32,607 nucleotides of DNA from CBDUQP01 sp965369385 (GCA_965369385.1 CBDUQP010000019.1:1-32607), one strand, 5' to 3'. Shown: positions 8,182 to 16,543, counted from the first letter of the stretch. Translations and numbers: made by a program. Notes: generated by a model from the sequence alone, not told the origin.

Positions 8182-9471
8182 CTACTCGTCGATCAGTTCG
8201 GCTTCGTAGAGATCCTTATAGGTTTCCCGGCGGCGGATAATGCGGTACGAATCGCCATCGACCAGCACTTCAGCACATCGCGGCCTCGAGTTATACTGGT
8301 TCGCCATCACGAAACCGTAAGCGCCGGCCGAGAACACCGCCAGCAAGTCGCCACGTTTCATTGGCGGAAGCATGCGATCCTTGGCCAGGAAGTCTGACGT
8401 CTCGCATACTCCACCCACGATGTCCACCTTCTCGGCACCGGCCGGCTCATAGGCCATGCTTCTCTTGGGGGCATCTGCGTTATCTGCCAGTGAGGCAGGA
8501 TAAACGAAATGCTCCGATTGATACAATGCCGGGCGAATCAGATCCGTCATGGCTGCGTCTACAATCACAAACTTGCGATCACCACCCTGCTTCACATATT
8601 GGACTTCGCTAAGCAGCAGGCCAGCATTGCAAGCTATCTGGCGACCTGGCTCAAGTATCAGCGAAAGGCCCTTACCTCTCAGCAGCGGAACAATCGCCTC
8701 TGCATACACATTCGCCGCAGGAGACTTGCCTTCTTCGTAGTCAGCAGCAAAACCGCCGCCAATATCCAGCGTGTTAATCTCAAAACCCTTGCCGCGAAGC
8801 TTCTCGATGAGTTCCAGCGTCTTGTTGATCGCCTGCACATACGGGTCAGCCGAGTAGATAGGAGATCCGATGTGAATGTGAATCGCGTCCAACGTGACGT
8901 TGGCGTCGCGGCCGTAGGTGTCGAAGAATCGCTCTGCCCGCTCAATATCCACGCCGAACTTGGTTTCCTTCTTACCGGTGGTAGTATACTTGTGCGTCTT
9001 GGGGTCATAGACGTCGGGATTCAAGCGAAGCGCAGCCCGCACCTTGATCCCGAGCTGACCGGCAAGCCGCGATAGATTCTCGAACTCCGCTTCGGATTCC
9101 ACGTTGAAGATACCGACGCCGGCGGAAATCGCCTCGGTCAGTTCCTTATCGGTCTTGCCCACACCTGCGAAGACAATCTTGGACATGTCCGCACCGATGG
9201 CGTTTGCCCGGTTCACTTCGCCGCCTGATACAACGTCAAAACCACTTCCGGCAGCCGCCAGAACTTTCAGTATATTCAGGTTGCACAAGGACTTGATCGA
9301 GAAGCAGATCATGGGCTCCATCTCTGCGAAAGCTTGGGCGAGCGCGTTGTAATGGCGGAGCAGTGTGGCGGTGGAATAGATGTAAACCGGGGTCCCGACT
9401 TGGCGTGCGATGTCGGCCACTGCCACATCCTCACAGTGAAGGGAACCGTTCTTATATTCGAAACTATCCAT
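8182..9471 (-). CDS. lysA: Diaminopimelate decarboxylase
   Basis: A 429-residue PLP enzyme that decarboxylates meso-diaminopimelate to L-lysine, the last step of lysine synthesis. Seen: the PLP lysine Lys60 in CFSIKSLCN, GSGFDVVSGGE just after it, HIHIGSPI, the glycine-rich phosphate-binding GGGF, the EPGR motif, and the partner active-site Cys in GVCETSDFL near residue 353. The family motif usually reads YAxKAN around the lysine; here it is FSIKSL, a variant that keeps the lysine. The length is typical. dapF, which makes its substrate, is 5 kb away on the same strand and not in the same operon. Confidence 0.95.
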   Translation of the reverse strand: MDSFEYKNGSLHCEDVAVADIARQVGTPVYIYSTATLLRHYNALAQAFAEMEPMICFSIKSLCNLNILKVLAAAGSGFDVVSGGEVNRANAIGADMSKIVFAGVGKTDKELTEAISAGVGIFNVESEAEFENLSRLAGQLGIKVRAALRLNPDVYDPKTHKYTTTGKKETKFGVDIERAERFFDTYGRDANVTLDAIHIHIGSPIYSADPYVQAINKTLELIEKLRGKGFEINTLDIGGGFAADYEEGKSPAANVYAEAIVPLLRGKGLSLILEPGRQIACNAGLLLSEVQYVKQGGDRKFVIVDAAMTDLIRPALYQSEHFVYPASLADNADAPKRSMAYEPAGAEKVDIVGGVCETSDFLAKDRMLPPMKRGDLLAVFSAGAYGFVMANQYNSRPRCAEVLVDGDSYRIIRRRETYKDLYEAELIDE

Positions 9472-9677
9472 TACTACCTCTCAATCGTGCGTGTTCAGTT
9501 GGGTGCAAGATGTGCAGAATACAGATTTCGCCGCGGGAAACAAGCGAAGATGCGCCATCGCGGTGCCCCCCTTGCGAGATATCTATACGGACACGCCTTG
9601 TGGGGGCAATGTTTCGTCTATATACGTAGGTACGATGAATAATTTTCCGCCACACTGCCTGGCAGACGTGGCCAGCT
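9472..9677 (-). other. Leader/intergenic region before lysA
   Basis: A 206-bp gap between glycerate kinase and lysA. A hairpin just past the kinase stop (GCCAC...GTGGC enclosing CTGCC/GGCAG, about 9649-9672) has no T-run. A second possible stem pairs a TGCCCCC run near 9565 with GGGGGCA near 9603. I looked for a lysine riboswitch and saw no match to its core. GAGAGG precedes the lysA start. Confidence 0.3.
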
Positions 9678-10886
9678 TCATGAACGTTCAAGAAACTCCC
9701 GAACGGCTTCGGCGGCCCGGCGTTTCAGCAGGACCTCGGCATTCAGCATTGCCTCTTGAGGTGTAACTTCGTCGGCTACGAGTGGATTCACCGACCAGAA
9801 CCGCCCGTTGGAAGCTCCGTCGGCCTGTCCGGGTATGCAGATAACCGGGACATTCTGTGACGCCGCCAATTCGGCGACTCCCCAGCAGGTTTTGCCGGAT
9901 GAACTTTGCGAATCAAGCTTCCCTTCGCCCGTGATGCACAAATCAGCATCTCGAAGTCGTTGCGGCAGGCCTGTCGCGCTTGCGACTATCTTTACACCGC
10001 TTTCCAGCCGAGCCCCCACAAAGGCAACCAGGCCCGCACCCAATCCGCCGGCAGCGCCTCCACCGGCTATGGACAGCACATCCAGTCCAACATCAGTGGC
10101 AATTACAGACGCCAGATTCGCCAGCCCCGCATCAAGTTCCACAACCATCTCAACGGTAGCGCCCTTTTGCGGCCCGTAAACTGCGGCGGCTCCATTGCGG
10201 CCGATCAGCGGATTAGTAACATCACACGCCACACGAATATTTACCTGCTCAAGGCGACTGTCGCGATCCGACATGTCTATCCCGCCTATTGCACCAAGCC
10301 CGCCGCCAGCAACACCACACGGGCAGGCAGATCCATCCTTAGAGCTAAAGCTGACGCCCAGCGCCTGGGCACATCCGGCCCCGCCATCCACGGTGGCAGA
10401 ACCTCCGATACCTATAATGATCTCCCGAGCTCCCGCGTCAAGCGCAGCCAGAATGAGTTGCCCGGTTCCATAGGTGGTGGTCAGCATCGGGTCGCGATCA
10501 GACGCCGGCACGAGACCCAATCCGGACGCAGCCGCCATCTCTATAACAGCGATATCGCCCTGCCCGACTGTTCCTTCGCCCTCGGCTTGCACTTCGGCGG
10601 CCATCAGCCCAAGCTCGCCGGGCAGCCCCGCATCGGCTCCGCTGCCGACCATTCCGAATCTTGCTCTGATCGAGGCTCCCAGGGGATCGAACACGTCGGC
10701 AGTCACAAAGCATCCGCCCGTTGCGGCGACAACGGCATCGACCGTGCCTTCGCCTCCGTCAGCCATCGGGCACACGTCTACCTGCGCGTTGGCACAGACA
10801 GAAAGCACTCCCTCTGCCAGCGCCGCAGCAACCTGGGCCGCAGGCAAACACTCTTTGAACGAATCCGGCGCTATCACTACCTTCAT
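9678..10886 (-). CDS. Glycerate kinase (GlxK/GarK family)
   Basis: A 402-residue kinase that phosphorylates D-glycerate, feeding glyoxylate or serine carbon into lower glycolysis. Seen: the hallmark opening MKVVIAPDSFKECLPA, CPMADGGEGTVDA near residue 50, and IIGIGGSATVDGGAGCAQALG mid-protein. Further on are AGGGAAGGLGAGL and the ITGEGKLDSQSSSGKTCWGVA segment typical of the family. It is slightly longer than usual because of an insertion near residues 95-110. The ATG at 10886 gives the canonical N-terminus and follows GAGGAA; a longer in-frame start (10925) adds 13 unrelated residues. It lies 88 bp downstream of the protease gene on the same strand. Confidence 0.93.
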   Translation of the reverse strand: MKVVIAPDSFKECLPAAQVAAALAEGVLSVCANAQVDVCPMADGGEGTVDAVVAATGGCFVTADVFDPLGASIRARFGMVGSGADAGLPGELGLMAAEVQAEGEGTVGQGDIAVIEMAAASGLGLVPASDRDPMLTTTYGTGQLILAALDAGAREIIIGIGGSATVDGGAGCAQALGVSFSSKDGSACPCGVAGGGLGAIGGIDMSDRDSRLEQVNIRVACDVTNPLIGRNGAAAVYGPQKGATVEMVVELDAGLANLASVIATDVGLDVLSIAGGGAAGGLGAGLVAFVGARLESGVKIVASATGLPQRLRDADLCITGEGKLDSQSSSGKTCWGVAELAASQNVPVICIPGQADGASNGRFWSVNPLVADEVTPQEAMLNAEVLLKRRAAEAVREFLERS

Positions 10887-10974
10887 ATTGCATTCCTCGG
10901 GTGGGAGCACTTGTTGTACGGGCAAAACACGATGGGCTTAGAACTTATAGATCCTTACAGGAAAATACGCAATA

Positions 10975-12372
10975 TCAATTCCGACCCGGAGCGGATTTCC
11001 GCGGACCGCATCTTATCGTCGCCCAGTAACGCAGGTTACCCCGCACTGCGCCAATGCGGATGCCCTTGCCTGCCTTGACATCTTCCAAAATCATAGCCAA
11101 CGAATCCATATCCTTCACGTATAAATGTCCTACCTGAAAAACCACATCTCCCAGTCGCAGGCCAATCCTGTCGGCCGACGAGCCCGCTTCAACGCCCACG
11201 ATCATCAATCCCCACCCTATTGCCAGGCCGCGTTGGCCAGCGAGTGTTCTGTCCACTTGTTTGAATCGCAGGCCCATCAGTGACGCCGCCAGTTTCTTCC
11301 CATCTGGTTTGGGACGCGACTTGACGGTAAGCTTTGTTTCCACAATCTTCCGGCGGCGTCTTACCTTGAATGCGACCTGCCGACCCGCCTTCACTTCCAT
11401 CATCGCACAAACATAATCCGGTATTCGCCCAAGGGGTTTGCCATCCAGCTCAAGGAGAACATCACCCGCTCGCAACTTTCCCGCCGCCGGCGAACCGGGC
11501 GTTACTCTTTCGATCCTCAGCTCAACCTTTCCGGATATGATCCTCTGCGCAACCGTCATGCCGACAATCACCCGATTGATTCGCTCGTAGTCGAGCAGAT
11601 GAGGCATATGCTGTGCAAGAGTGTCGGCGGAGATCGCAAAACCGATATTCTGGGCATCTGCCCGGATGGCGGTGTTAATACCTATGAACTCGCCACGAAT
11701 ATTCAACAAGGCCCCTCCACTATTGCCCGGATTAATGGGCGCGTCGGTTTGGATCAGATTATCGTAACTGACTTCCTTGTTGAATTTCAGTGTGCGGCTG
11801 GCGGCGCTGATTACACCCGTGCTGAGCGTGCCGGCGTATCCCATGGCATTGCCAATTGCGATCACGGTTTCGCCCACCATGATATCGTCGCTCCGCCCAA
11901 GGGGAATATGCTTCACCTTCTTGCCCGCAGGCAAATCGAGCTTGAGTATCGCCAGGTCCTGCGACGCCATGGTGCTTATGACTTTCGCTCGGTATCGCGA
12001 CTTGTCGGCAAATTCCACTGATATTGTCTGCGCTCGGGAAACCACATGCGCATTGGTGACAATATACCCAGTATCACTGATTACAACTCCCGAACCGATG
12101 CTCTTGGTCTTAACAAACGTGTTGGAAGAACCCCGGTTGAAGAAAGAATCGCCGAACAATCCCAGCCTGCGTGTCCGCGCGAGTTTCTCCGCTACGATAT
12201 TGACCACCGCCTGACGCGACTTTCGGTACGCCAGAACAACTGGCGTAACTCGCAGAGCCTGCTGGGCCGATATCGCGGCCGGGGTTTCAGCCGGATCGCC
12301 CTTATCGACACCCCATACCGTAACCGGTTTGATCAGCAAAGAAACAAGAACACATGCAATCAATCGCTTCAT
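10975..12372 (-). CDS. HtrA/DegP-like serine protease with two PDZ domains
   Basis: A 465-residue periplasmic protease of the S1C family, handling misfolded envelope proteins. It opens with a signal peptide (MKRLIACVLVSLLIKPVTVWG). The trypsin-like domain at about 45-265 carries the triad His109 (TNAHVV), Asp139 (SQDLAILKL) and Ser218 (NPGNSGGAL). PDZ1 is at about 268-350 (VTPGSPAAGKLRAGDVLLELDG) and PDZ2 at about 365-455 (VEAGSSADRIGLRLGDVVFQVG). The triad is complete, so it should be active. The gene starts two bases after the metallophosphoesterase stop, so the two are co-transcribed. It could equally be called degQ/degS-like; I give no exact symbol. Confidence 0.92.
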   Translation of the reverse strand: MKRLIACVLVSLLIKPVTVWGVDKGDPAETPAAISAQQALRVTPVVLAYRKSRQAVVNIVAEKLARTRRLGLFGDSFFNRGSSNTFVKTKSIGSGVVISDTGYIVTNAHVVSRAQTISVEFADKSRYRAKVISTMASQDLAILKLDLPAGKKVKHIPLGRSDDIMVGETVIAIGNAMGYAGTLSTGVISAASRTLKFNKEVSYDNLIQTDAPINPGNSGGALLNIRGEFIGINTAIRADAQNIGFAISADTLAQHMPHLLDYERINRVIVGMTVAQRIISGKVELRIERVTPGSPAAGKLRAGDVLLELDGKPLGRIPDYVCAMMEVKAGRQVAFKVRRRRKIVETKLTVKSRPKPDGKKLAASLMGLRFKQVDRTLAGQRGLAIGWGLMIVGVEAGSSADRIGLRLGDVVFQVGHLYVKDMDSLAMILEDVKAGKGIRIGAVRGNLRYWATIRCGPRKSAPGRN

Positions 12373-12374
12373 TT

Positions 12375-13256
12375 CTATGGCTCCGAAATCTCCAGCACTT
12401 CAAGGTGCTTGGCGAGGTAAGTGCTTCCAATATTAACAATATTCATATCGCCAATGCGTTGCCTGCCCGGCCAGTGCGAATGCCCGCAGTAAACATCCGT
12501 AACCGCCGGACAACTCGCCAGAATATCCCCAAAACGTGTGGATCCCATGTAGGCAGCGGCGAAGGCAAATCGCGGCGGCCTGTCGGCAGGCACGAGCTGT
12601 ATCGTTGGAAGATGGTGCAACACCGCGACAATTCGCGAGACCTTCTCGCCGAGCTGTTCAAGCTGCCTGGACAGCTTATCGCACAGATACTCAACAAACT
12701 CTTCATCGCTCATCGGGAGTTTCACGTGGACGCCGTCCATCCAACGCGCCCCCAATGCAAGCTGGCTCTCGGTGAGCTGATCCCTGTGGGCTTCCACAAG
12801 CGGCCGGTGCTCAGCCAGATAATCCGCAGCCCCCGGCGTGACCTTTGCCTCATAGAATGCCAGCGGAATGCCCAGGTTCTCCTCGCGCATCGAATAGTCG
12901 TACCATCCGATAGAGCCCACAAGCCCCACATCACCAATAACAGTCGGCGAGTGGTCCAACAGACAGAACCCCTCCTCGGCGGCCAACTTGGGGAGAAGAC
13001 GCTCGTAACGGTCCATGGAGTTCTCGCCGGGCCTGCACCACAAGCTGTGATTGCCAGGAACAAAGAATTTCTGCCCACTGAATGCCTCGAACATGCGGAG
13101 ACATTCACGCAGGGGTGCCTCATCGGCCCCGGCGATGTCGCCAGCGAGCACCAGCACATCACCCCCGGTCTCGCAGACACGTTGGGCAAGCATCTCGGCC
13201 GGTTTTCGTGACCTCGGGATATTGTAGTGCAAGTCTGCTGTGATCAGAATCCGCAT
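12375..13256 (-). CDS. Calcineurin-like metallophosphoesterase
   Basis: A 293-residue enzyme of the metallo-dependent phosphatase superfamily. The metal-binding motifs are all present: DLH (Asp8, His10), GDI (Asp40), GNH (Asn69, His70), the HH pair in VLHHLP, and GHSH near the C-terminus. These bind two divalent metals to hydrolyse phosphoesters, but the substrate cannot be read from the sequence. There is no signal peptide, so it is cytoplasmic. It is the first gene of a pair with the HtrA-like protease. A divergent promoter region separates it from the kinase gene at 13473. Confidence 0.9.
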   Translation of the reverse strand: MRILITADLHYNIPRSRKPAEMLAQRVCETGGDVLVLAGDIAGADEAPLRECLRMFEAFSGQKFFVPGNHSLWCRPGENSMDRYERLLPKLAAEEGFCLLDHSPTVIGDVGLVGSIGWYDYSMREENLGIPLAFYEAKVTPGAADYLAEHRPLVEAHRDQLTESQLALGARWMDGVHVKLPMSDEEFVEYLCDKLSRQLEQLGEKVSRIVAVLHHLPTIQLVPADRPPRFAFAAAYMGSTRFGDILASCPAVTDVYCGHSHWPGRQRIGDMNIVNIGSTYLAKHLEVLEISEP

Positions 13257-13402
13257 GATATCGCAGATTATATGCCCCCCGGGCCCTCCGCAAAAGCTTT
13301 AAGACACCCCGTTGAGAACATTGCGGCGTGCTTTGGAGTTCCCGGACCGACAGAACAGGCGTCCCGCAGCGGTGTATTATGCAGGTAACCCATATTCCTG
13401 GT

Positions 13403-13430
13403 TTGACATCGGGAGCAATACGATTATGAT
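13403..13430 (+). promoter_or_regulatory. Sigma-70-type promoter for the APH-fold kinase
   Basis: A perfect TTGACA (13403-13408), a 16-base spacer and TATGAT (13425-13430) lie about 40 bp upstream of the gene start at 13473. The spacing and both boxes are close to consensus. Confidence 0.65.
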
Positions 13431-13472
13431 CTCATATCGAGGTAAACACCACTTCACAAAATATGAAGACAA

Positions 13473-14510
13473 ATGGCTAGAACACGCGAAAATTTCGATT
13501 CCGCTGAACTGAAGGAATGTCTGAGTCACTATGACCTCGGCAAGATTGAGAAGTTGGAGGAGTACTGTCGCGGATCGCGCAAGAGCCCCAAGGTGCGTAT
13601 CATCACCGATAAGGGCAAGTTCCTCCTGAAGCGTCGTGCTCACGGTTCAGATGATCTGTCCAAGGTCGCATTCACGCATGAGATTCAGCTTCACCTGGCA
13701 ATGCGGAGTTTCCCGCTACCTCATCTCATAGGCACCAGACCAGAAAACAACTCGATGCTCATACGCGGAGACAACATATACGAAGTCTTCGAATATGTGC
13801 CCGGAAAGGTATATAGCAGATCGCTTGACGCCACATACAACTCCGGAAGAATACTCGGGCTGTACCACAAACTGCTCGGCGACTTCCACAGCGATTACGA
13901 CCCGCCACCCAATAGCTACCACGATAACGATGCAGTTGCCCAGGCGATCGGAAGCACCGTAACCTCTATCCCCATGGACCAACGCCCAAGCGGCGATACC
14001 ATCGCAGGCGAAGTCGAATCACTGAAAAATGTGTACCGCTCTTGCGCAAAGCAGGCAAATGACCTCGGCCTCCTCGACTGGCCCGCCCAGATCGTTCATG
14101 GCGACTGGCACCCGGGAAACATGCTGTTCCTGAGCGACAAGGTTATTGCCGTTATAGACTACGATGCCGCTCGAAAACACCAGCGAGTGATCGATATCGC
14201 AAACGGCGCTTTGCAGTTTTCCATACTCGGAGGCAACAAGGATCCCAACGACTGGCCGGACTATGTCGACGAGACTCGCTTCAAACGCTTCCTACGCGGA
14301 TATGATGTCGCGAACGTTATCAGCACCGCCGAAATCCGCGCAATTCCATACCTCATGTGCGAAGCCATGATCGCCGAAAGCGTGATGCCTATCGCCGCCA
14401 CCGGAAGTTTCGGACGCCTCCAAGGCTTCCCCTTCCTCCAGATGGTCAACCGCAAAATCCACTGGATTCTCGATCACACAGAAGAACTCTGCGGCATTCT
14501 CGAAAGCTAG
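13473..14510 (+). CDS. Aminoglycoside-phosphotransferase-fold kinase
   Basis: A 345-residue small-molecule kinase of the APH/choline kinase fold. Seen: the catalytic loop HGDWHPGN at 209-216, the metal-binding IDYD at 228-231, and the ATP-binding Lys in GKFLLKRRA near 50-55 of the N-lobe. The layout resembles CotS-like or homoserine-kinase-like members, but the substrate is unknown. Antibiotic resistance should not be assumed. It has a weak ribosome site (GAAGA), and the preceding ATG at 13463 opens only a five-codon frame. It is a single gene with its own promoter and converges on dapF 41 bp away. Confidence 0.85.
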   Translation: MARTRENFDSAELKECLSHYDLGKIEKLEEYCRGSRKSPKVRIITDKGKFLLKRRAHGSDDLSKVAFTHEIQLHLAMRSFPLPHLIGTRPENNSMLIRGDNIYEVFEYVPGKVYSRSLDATYNSGRILGLYHKLLGDFHSDYDPPPNSYHDNDAVAQAIGSTVTSIPMDQRPSGDTIAGEVESLKNVYRSCAKQANDLGLLDWPAQIVHGDWHPGNMLFLSDKVIAVIDYDAARKHQRVIDIANGALQFSILGGNKDPNDWPDYVDETRFKRFLRGYDVANVISTAEIRAIPYLMCEAMIAESVMPIAATGSFGRLQGFPFLQMVNRKIHWILDHTEELCGILES

Positions 14511-14551
14511 CGTTTTCTTTCCAGAGATACCGCGATACTCCCAGCGGCCGG

Positions 14552-15400
14552 CTATTCCGCCCACTCGCCGGAGAACACTTCCGTAGCTGGGCCTGTCATA
14601 AATACGTGATTTGTATCCTGACGCCACTCAAGCATCAGATCGCCACCTGGCAAATGCGCCGTAATCTTTCGGCCGCTCCTGCCTGTCAGCACACCCGCAA
14701 CGCACACAGCCGACGCGCCCGTACCGCAGGCCAGCGTAACACCGCTGCCGCGTTCCCAGGTTCGCATCTTCACTTCCACGTCACTGATCACTTCCACAAA
14801 ATGCACATTCACTCGCTGCGGGAACCTCGCGTCGGTCTCGATAACCGGCCCGATGCCTTCCAGATCAACACTGTCAACGTCATCTATATAGATAGTCACA
14901 TGCGGATTGCCCATCGATACGCCTGTCATCTCGAACGATTCGCCACAAACGCTAATCGGCACATTAACCGCCTGGTTAGGCGATGCACTGCCGGTAGCGA
15001 TCATCGGAATCGCCGGCGGATCAAGAATCGGTTCGCCCATGTCCACGCTGGCAGAAGCCACCTTCCCGTCGGCATCCAGCGTCAGATCGATAGTCTTGAT
15101 GCCGGCTAGCGTCTCAACCGCCATCGGATTCACCCTGGCGAGATCGTGATCGTAGGCAAACTTGGCAACGCAACGCACGCCGTTACCGCACATCTCCCCT
15201 TCCGAGCCGTCAGCGTTGAACATCCGCATGCGGACATCCGCAATTTCGCTGGGCATTACCAGGATCATACCATCACCGCCAACACCGAAATGGCGATCAC
15301 TCACCTTGCGAGCAACTTCGACAGGATCACCGATTTCCTGATCGAAGCAACTGACGTAGACGTAATCGTTACCGAGTCCATGCATCTTTCTGAAGCGCAT
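14552..15400 (-). CDS. dapF: Diaminopimelate epimerase
   Basis: A 282-residue cofactor-free epimerase that converts LL- to meso-diaminopimelate for lysine and peptidoglycan synthesis. The two active-site cysteines are visible: Cys71 in EMCGNGVRC and Cys225 in LACGTGAS. The N-terminus MRFRKMHGLGNDYV is canonical, and VSMGNPHVTIY sits mid-protein. Length and motifs are complete. An AAAGGA precedes the ATG, and a good promoter lies at 15425-15452. It is probably monocistronic, since the next gene converges. Confidence 0.96.
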   Translation of the reverse strand: MRFRKMHGLGNDYVYVSCFDQEIGDPVEVARKVSDRHFGVGGDGMILVMPSEIADVRMRMFNADGSEGEMCGNGVRCVAKFAYDHDLARVNPMAVETLAGIKTIDLTLDADGKVASASVDMGEPILDPPAIPMIATGSASPNQAVNVPISVCGESFEMTGVSMGNPHVTIYIDDVDSVDLEGIGPVIETDARFPQRVNVHFVEVISDVEVKMRTWERGSGVTLACGTGASAVCVAGVLTGRSGRKITAHLPGGDLMLEWRQDTNHVFMTGPATEVFSGEWAE

Positions 15401-15424
15401 CTACACATCCTTTCAATTTGAGGC

Positions 15425-15452
15425 ATTATAGCCCATGGCCGAGAAGCATCAA
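15425..15452 (-). promoter_or_regulatory. dapF promoter
   Basis: On the minus strand, TTGATG (15452-15447), a 16-base spacer and a perfect TATAAT (15430-15425) stand about 25 bp before the dapF start. Confidence 0.6.
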
Positions 15453-15600
15453 GGCATCGTCACCTTTCACCAGACACGCCGGCCGGCTTGGCTGTTTCAA
15501 AAAAGGCAACTCTTCACCAATCTGCATCGCTTTGCAGGCAGCCAGAGAAGTTGATGATGATTCGACCAAAACCTTGGCCGCTTAGTGAAAAAATATGGAA

Positions 15601-15820
15601 AAGAGGTGTTGCGTAGATGGGTTTTTCACATTATTGCAAATTTCGTAAACGTAAGTATCTATTATAATTCGCATTGCAACGAAACTCACAATCGCGAGCG
15701 ATGTCCAAAAGACGCAAAATACGCAACGTTTTTGGTAGTTTGTTGCGTGATTCAGGCCGCCTGAAAAATTCCGGACCCAATCGCATGCAGCGTTTCAGCC
15801 ATCAGCGGTCAGTATGTTGA
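15601..15820 (+). other. Intergenic segment with a -10 box, inverted repeat and a 39-codon frame
   Basis: A perfect TATAAT (15663-15668) without a good -35 precedes an open frame at 15701-15820. The frame encodes a basic 39-residue peptide (starts MSKRRKIRNVF) with only a weak ribosome site. ACGCAAC (15721-15727) and GTTGCGT (15742-15748) form an inverted repeat inside it, and GTTGCGT also occurs at 15608-15614, on the other side of the -10 box. It could be a small gene, a small RNA or neither. The rest of 15453-15600 shows nothing I can name. Confidence 0.25.
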
Positions 15821-15848
15821 TATATGACAGCGCGCCGACTTGTGACGA

Positions 15849-15866
15849 TCCCGATGTACATCGGGA
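15849..15866. repeat. Dispersed palindrome, perfect copy
   Basis: TCCCGATGTACATCGGGA, a perfect 18-base palindrome. An identical copy is at 16078-16095, a one-base variant at 16370-16387 and a degenerate one at 22-39. Confidence 0.85.
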
Positions 15867-15878
15867 CCGCACGCCAGC

Positions 15879-15930
15879 GGGGACATGTATAAGAAGCTTC
15901 GCCGCAGGCGAAGCGCACATACGTGTCCCC
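15879..15930. repeat. Nested 52-base hairpin
   Basis: An outer stem pairs 15879-15890 (GGGGACATGTAT) with 15919-15930 (ATACGTGTCCCC). An inner perfect stem pairs GCTTCGCC with GGCGAAGC around a GCA loop (15896-15914). There is no T-run, so it is not a standard terminator. It lies between two copies of the 18-base palindrome, in a cluster of repeats. Confidence 0.75.
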
Positions 15931-15966
15931 CTCCGCGACCAAAGACGCACTGCCGCACTCCACGTG

Positions 15967-16026
15967 CCACCGCCAATAGGCGGGTGGGCGACACACAGCC
16001 GCGGGTGGCATGGCGACACACAGCCG
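15967..16026. repeat. Hairpin plus 25-bp-spaced direct repeat
   Basis: CCACCGCC (15967-15974) pairs with GGCGGGTGG (15979-15987, one bulge). The 14-mer GCGACACACAGCCG then occurs twice, at 15988-16001 and 16013-16026. Open frames across this block in several phases are by-products of the repeats. Confidence 0.6.
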
Positions 16027-16077
16027 TACGTGGGTCGCCATGGCGTCAGTTGCGCCCTGTAATCATGGCGACCCCTG

Positions 16078-16095
16078 TCCCGATGTACATCGGGA
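16078..16095. repeat. Dispersed palindrome, perfect copy
   Basis: Identical to the copy at 15849-15866. It is itself framed by GGCGA before and TCGCC after, extending the stem imperfectly. Confidence 0.85.
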
Positions 16096-16180
16096 TCGCC
16101 ATGCCACCCAACCGGTCAAGACCGCAGCAAAAACATCTCTGGCCCCGCCTATCCGCCGGACAAGGCCTTTTGCGGCGCGC

Positions 16181-16240
16181 GAAAAAGCGGCCGCCGGGGT
16201 TCGCTGGCTGGTATCAGCAATTCCCAAAGGCCGCTTTTTC
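16181..16240. repeat. 12-bp perfect inverted repeat
   Basis: GAAAAAGCGGCC (16181-16192) and GGCCGCTTTTTC (16229-16240) are separated by 36 bases. Position and T-content would suit a terminator, but the T-run is inside the stem and the loop is long. The purpose is unclear. Confidence 0.55.
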
Positions 16241-16314
16241 GGTGAGGGTCAGATGAAGCTTATTGTAGCTCTTTTTTAGATACTGATAGGCTGTAACAGG
16301 AAGAATGTCAGCTA

Positions 16315-16431
16315 GTTCTTTGTACCGGCGAAACTGATGGGTGTTAAGTCTTCATAAGTTCTTGCCTGCTCCCGATATACATCGGGACTACTGGCAGGTT
16401 GCCATCGGTCATTATTCGTGGGACAGAGCAC
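16315..16431. mobile_element. MITE-like element, left copy
   Basis: A 117-bp element flanked by TA on both sides (16313-16314 and 16432-16433). Its ends are imperfect inverted repeats: GTTCTTTGTACC at the left, and GTGCTCTGTCCC reading in from the right. The sequence matches, in inverted orientation, the element at 31262-31366 except at the centre. There this copy carries the 18-base palindrome (16370-16387) in place of a short segment. It codes for no protein. The TA target site and short size fit an IS630/Tc1-mariner-type MITE, which is an inference. Confidence 0.65.
16370..16387. repeat. Dispersed palindrome inside the left MITE
   Basis: TCCCGATATACATCGGGA differs from the perfect palindrome by one base. 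It sits at the hairpin centre of the left MITE copy; the right MITE copy has CCAGTTG there instead. Confidence 0.8.
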
Positions 16432-16433
16432 TA

Positions 16434-16543
16434 TTAACCTGTCCGCAATTGCTGACACGCAACGACTTGCGAGTACTAAGAATCGACCCGTCTTCGCTCT
16501 GCGAGCTACGTCGCGACAAGTCAGAGTCTCCGTTACAAAGAAC
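16434..16543. mobile_element. Possible second, diverged MITE abutting fliA
   Basis: A 110-bp stretch lies between the TA at 16432-16433 (shared with the left MITE) and the TA inside the fliA stop codon. Read on the minus strand from 16545, TAGTTCTTTGTA is identical to the first 12 bases of the left MITE with its TA. The other end (TTAACCTGTCCG) matches weakly. The size is like the neighbouring element, but the interior is not recognisably the same. Confidence 0.3.

Noticed and set aside
9472..9677. Lysine riboswitch before lysA
   Set aside because: Two hairpins are present but I could not match the conserved core of the L-box.
9906..11078. 390-codon plus-strand open frame opposite glycerate kinase
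   Set aside because: Antisense to a confidently identified gene; composition is the shadow of its codon bias.
12354..13211. 285-codon plus-strand open frame opposite the metallophosphoesterase
   Set aside because: Antisense shadow of a gene with all its metal-binding motifs.
16181..16240. Inverted repeat as the fliA terminator
   Set aside because: The loop is 36 bases and the T-run is within the stem, not after it; kept only as a repeat.
15795..16279. Overlapping open frames in several phases on both strands
   Set aside because: They arise from the palindromes and direct repeats of this gap and have no ribosome sites.
15849..16387. Repeated palindromes considered as a CRISPR array
   Set aside because: Spacing is irregular (229 and 292 bases), units are only 18 bases, and there are no uniform spacers or cas genes.
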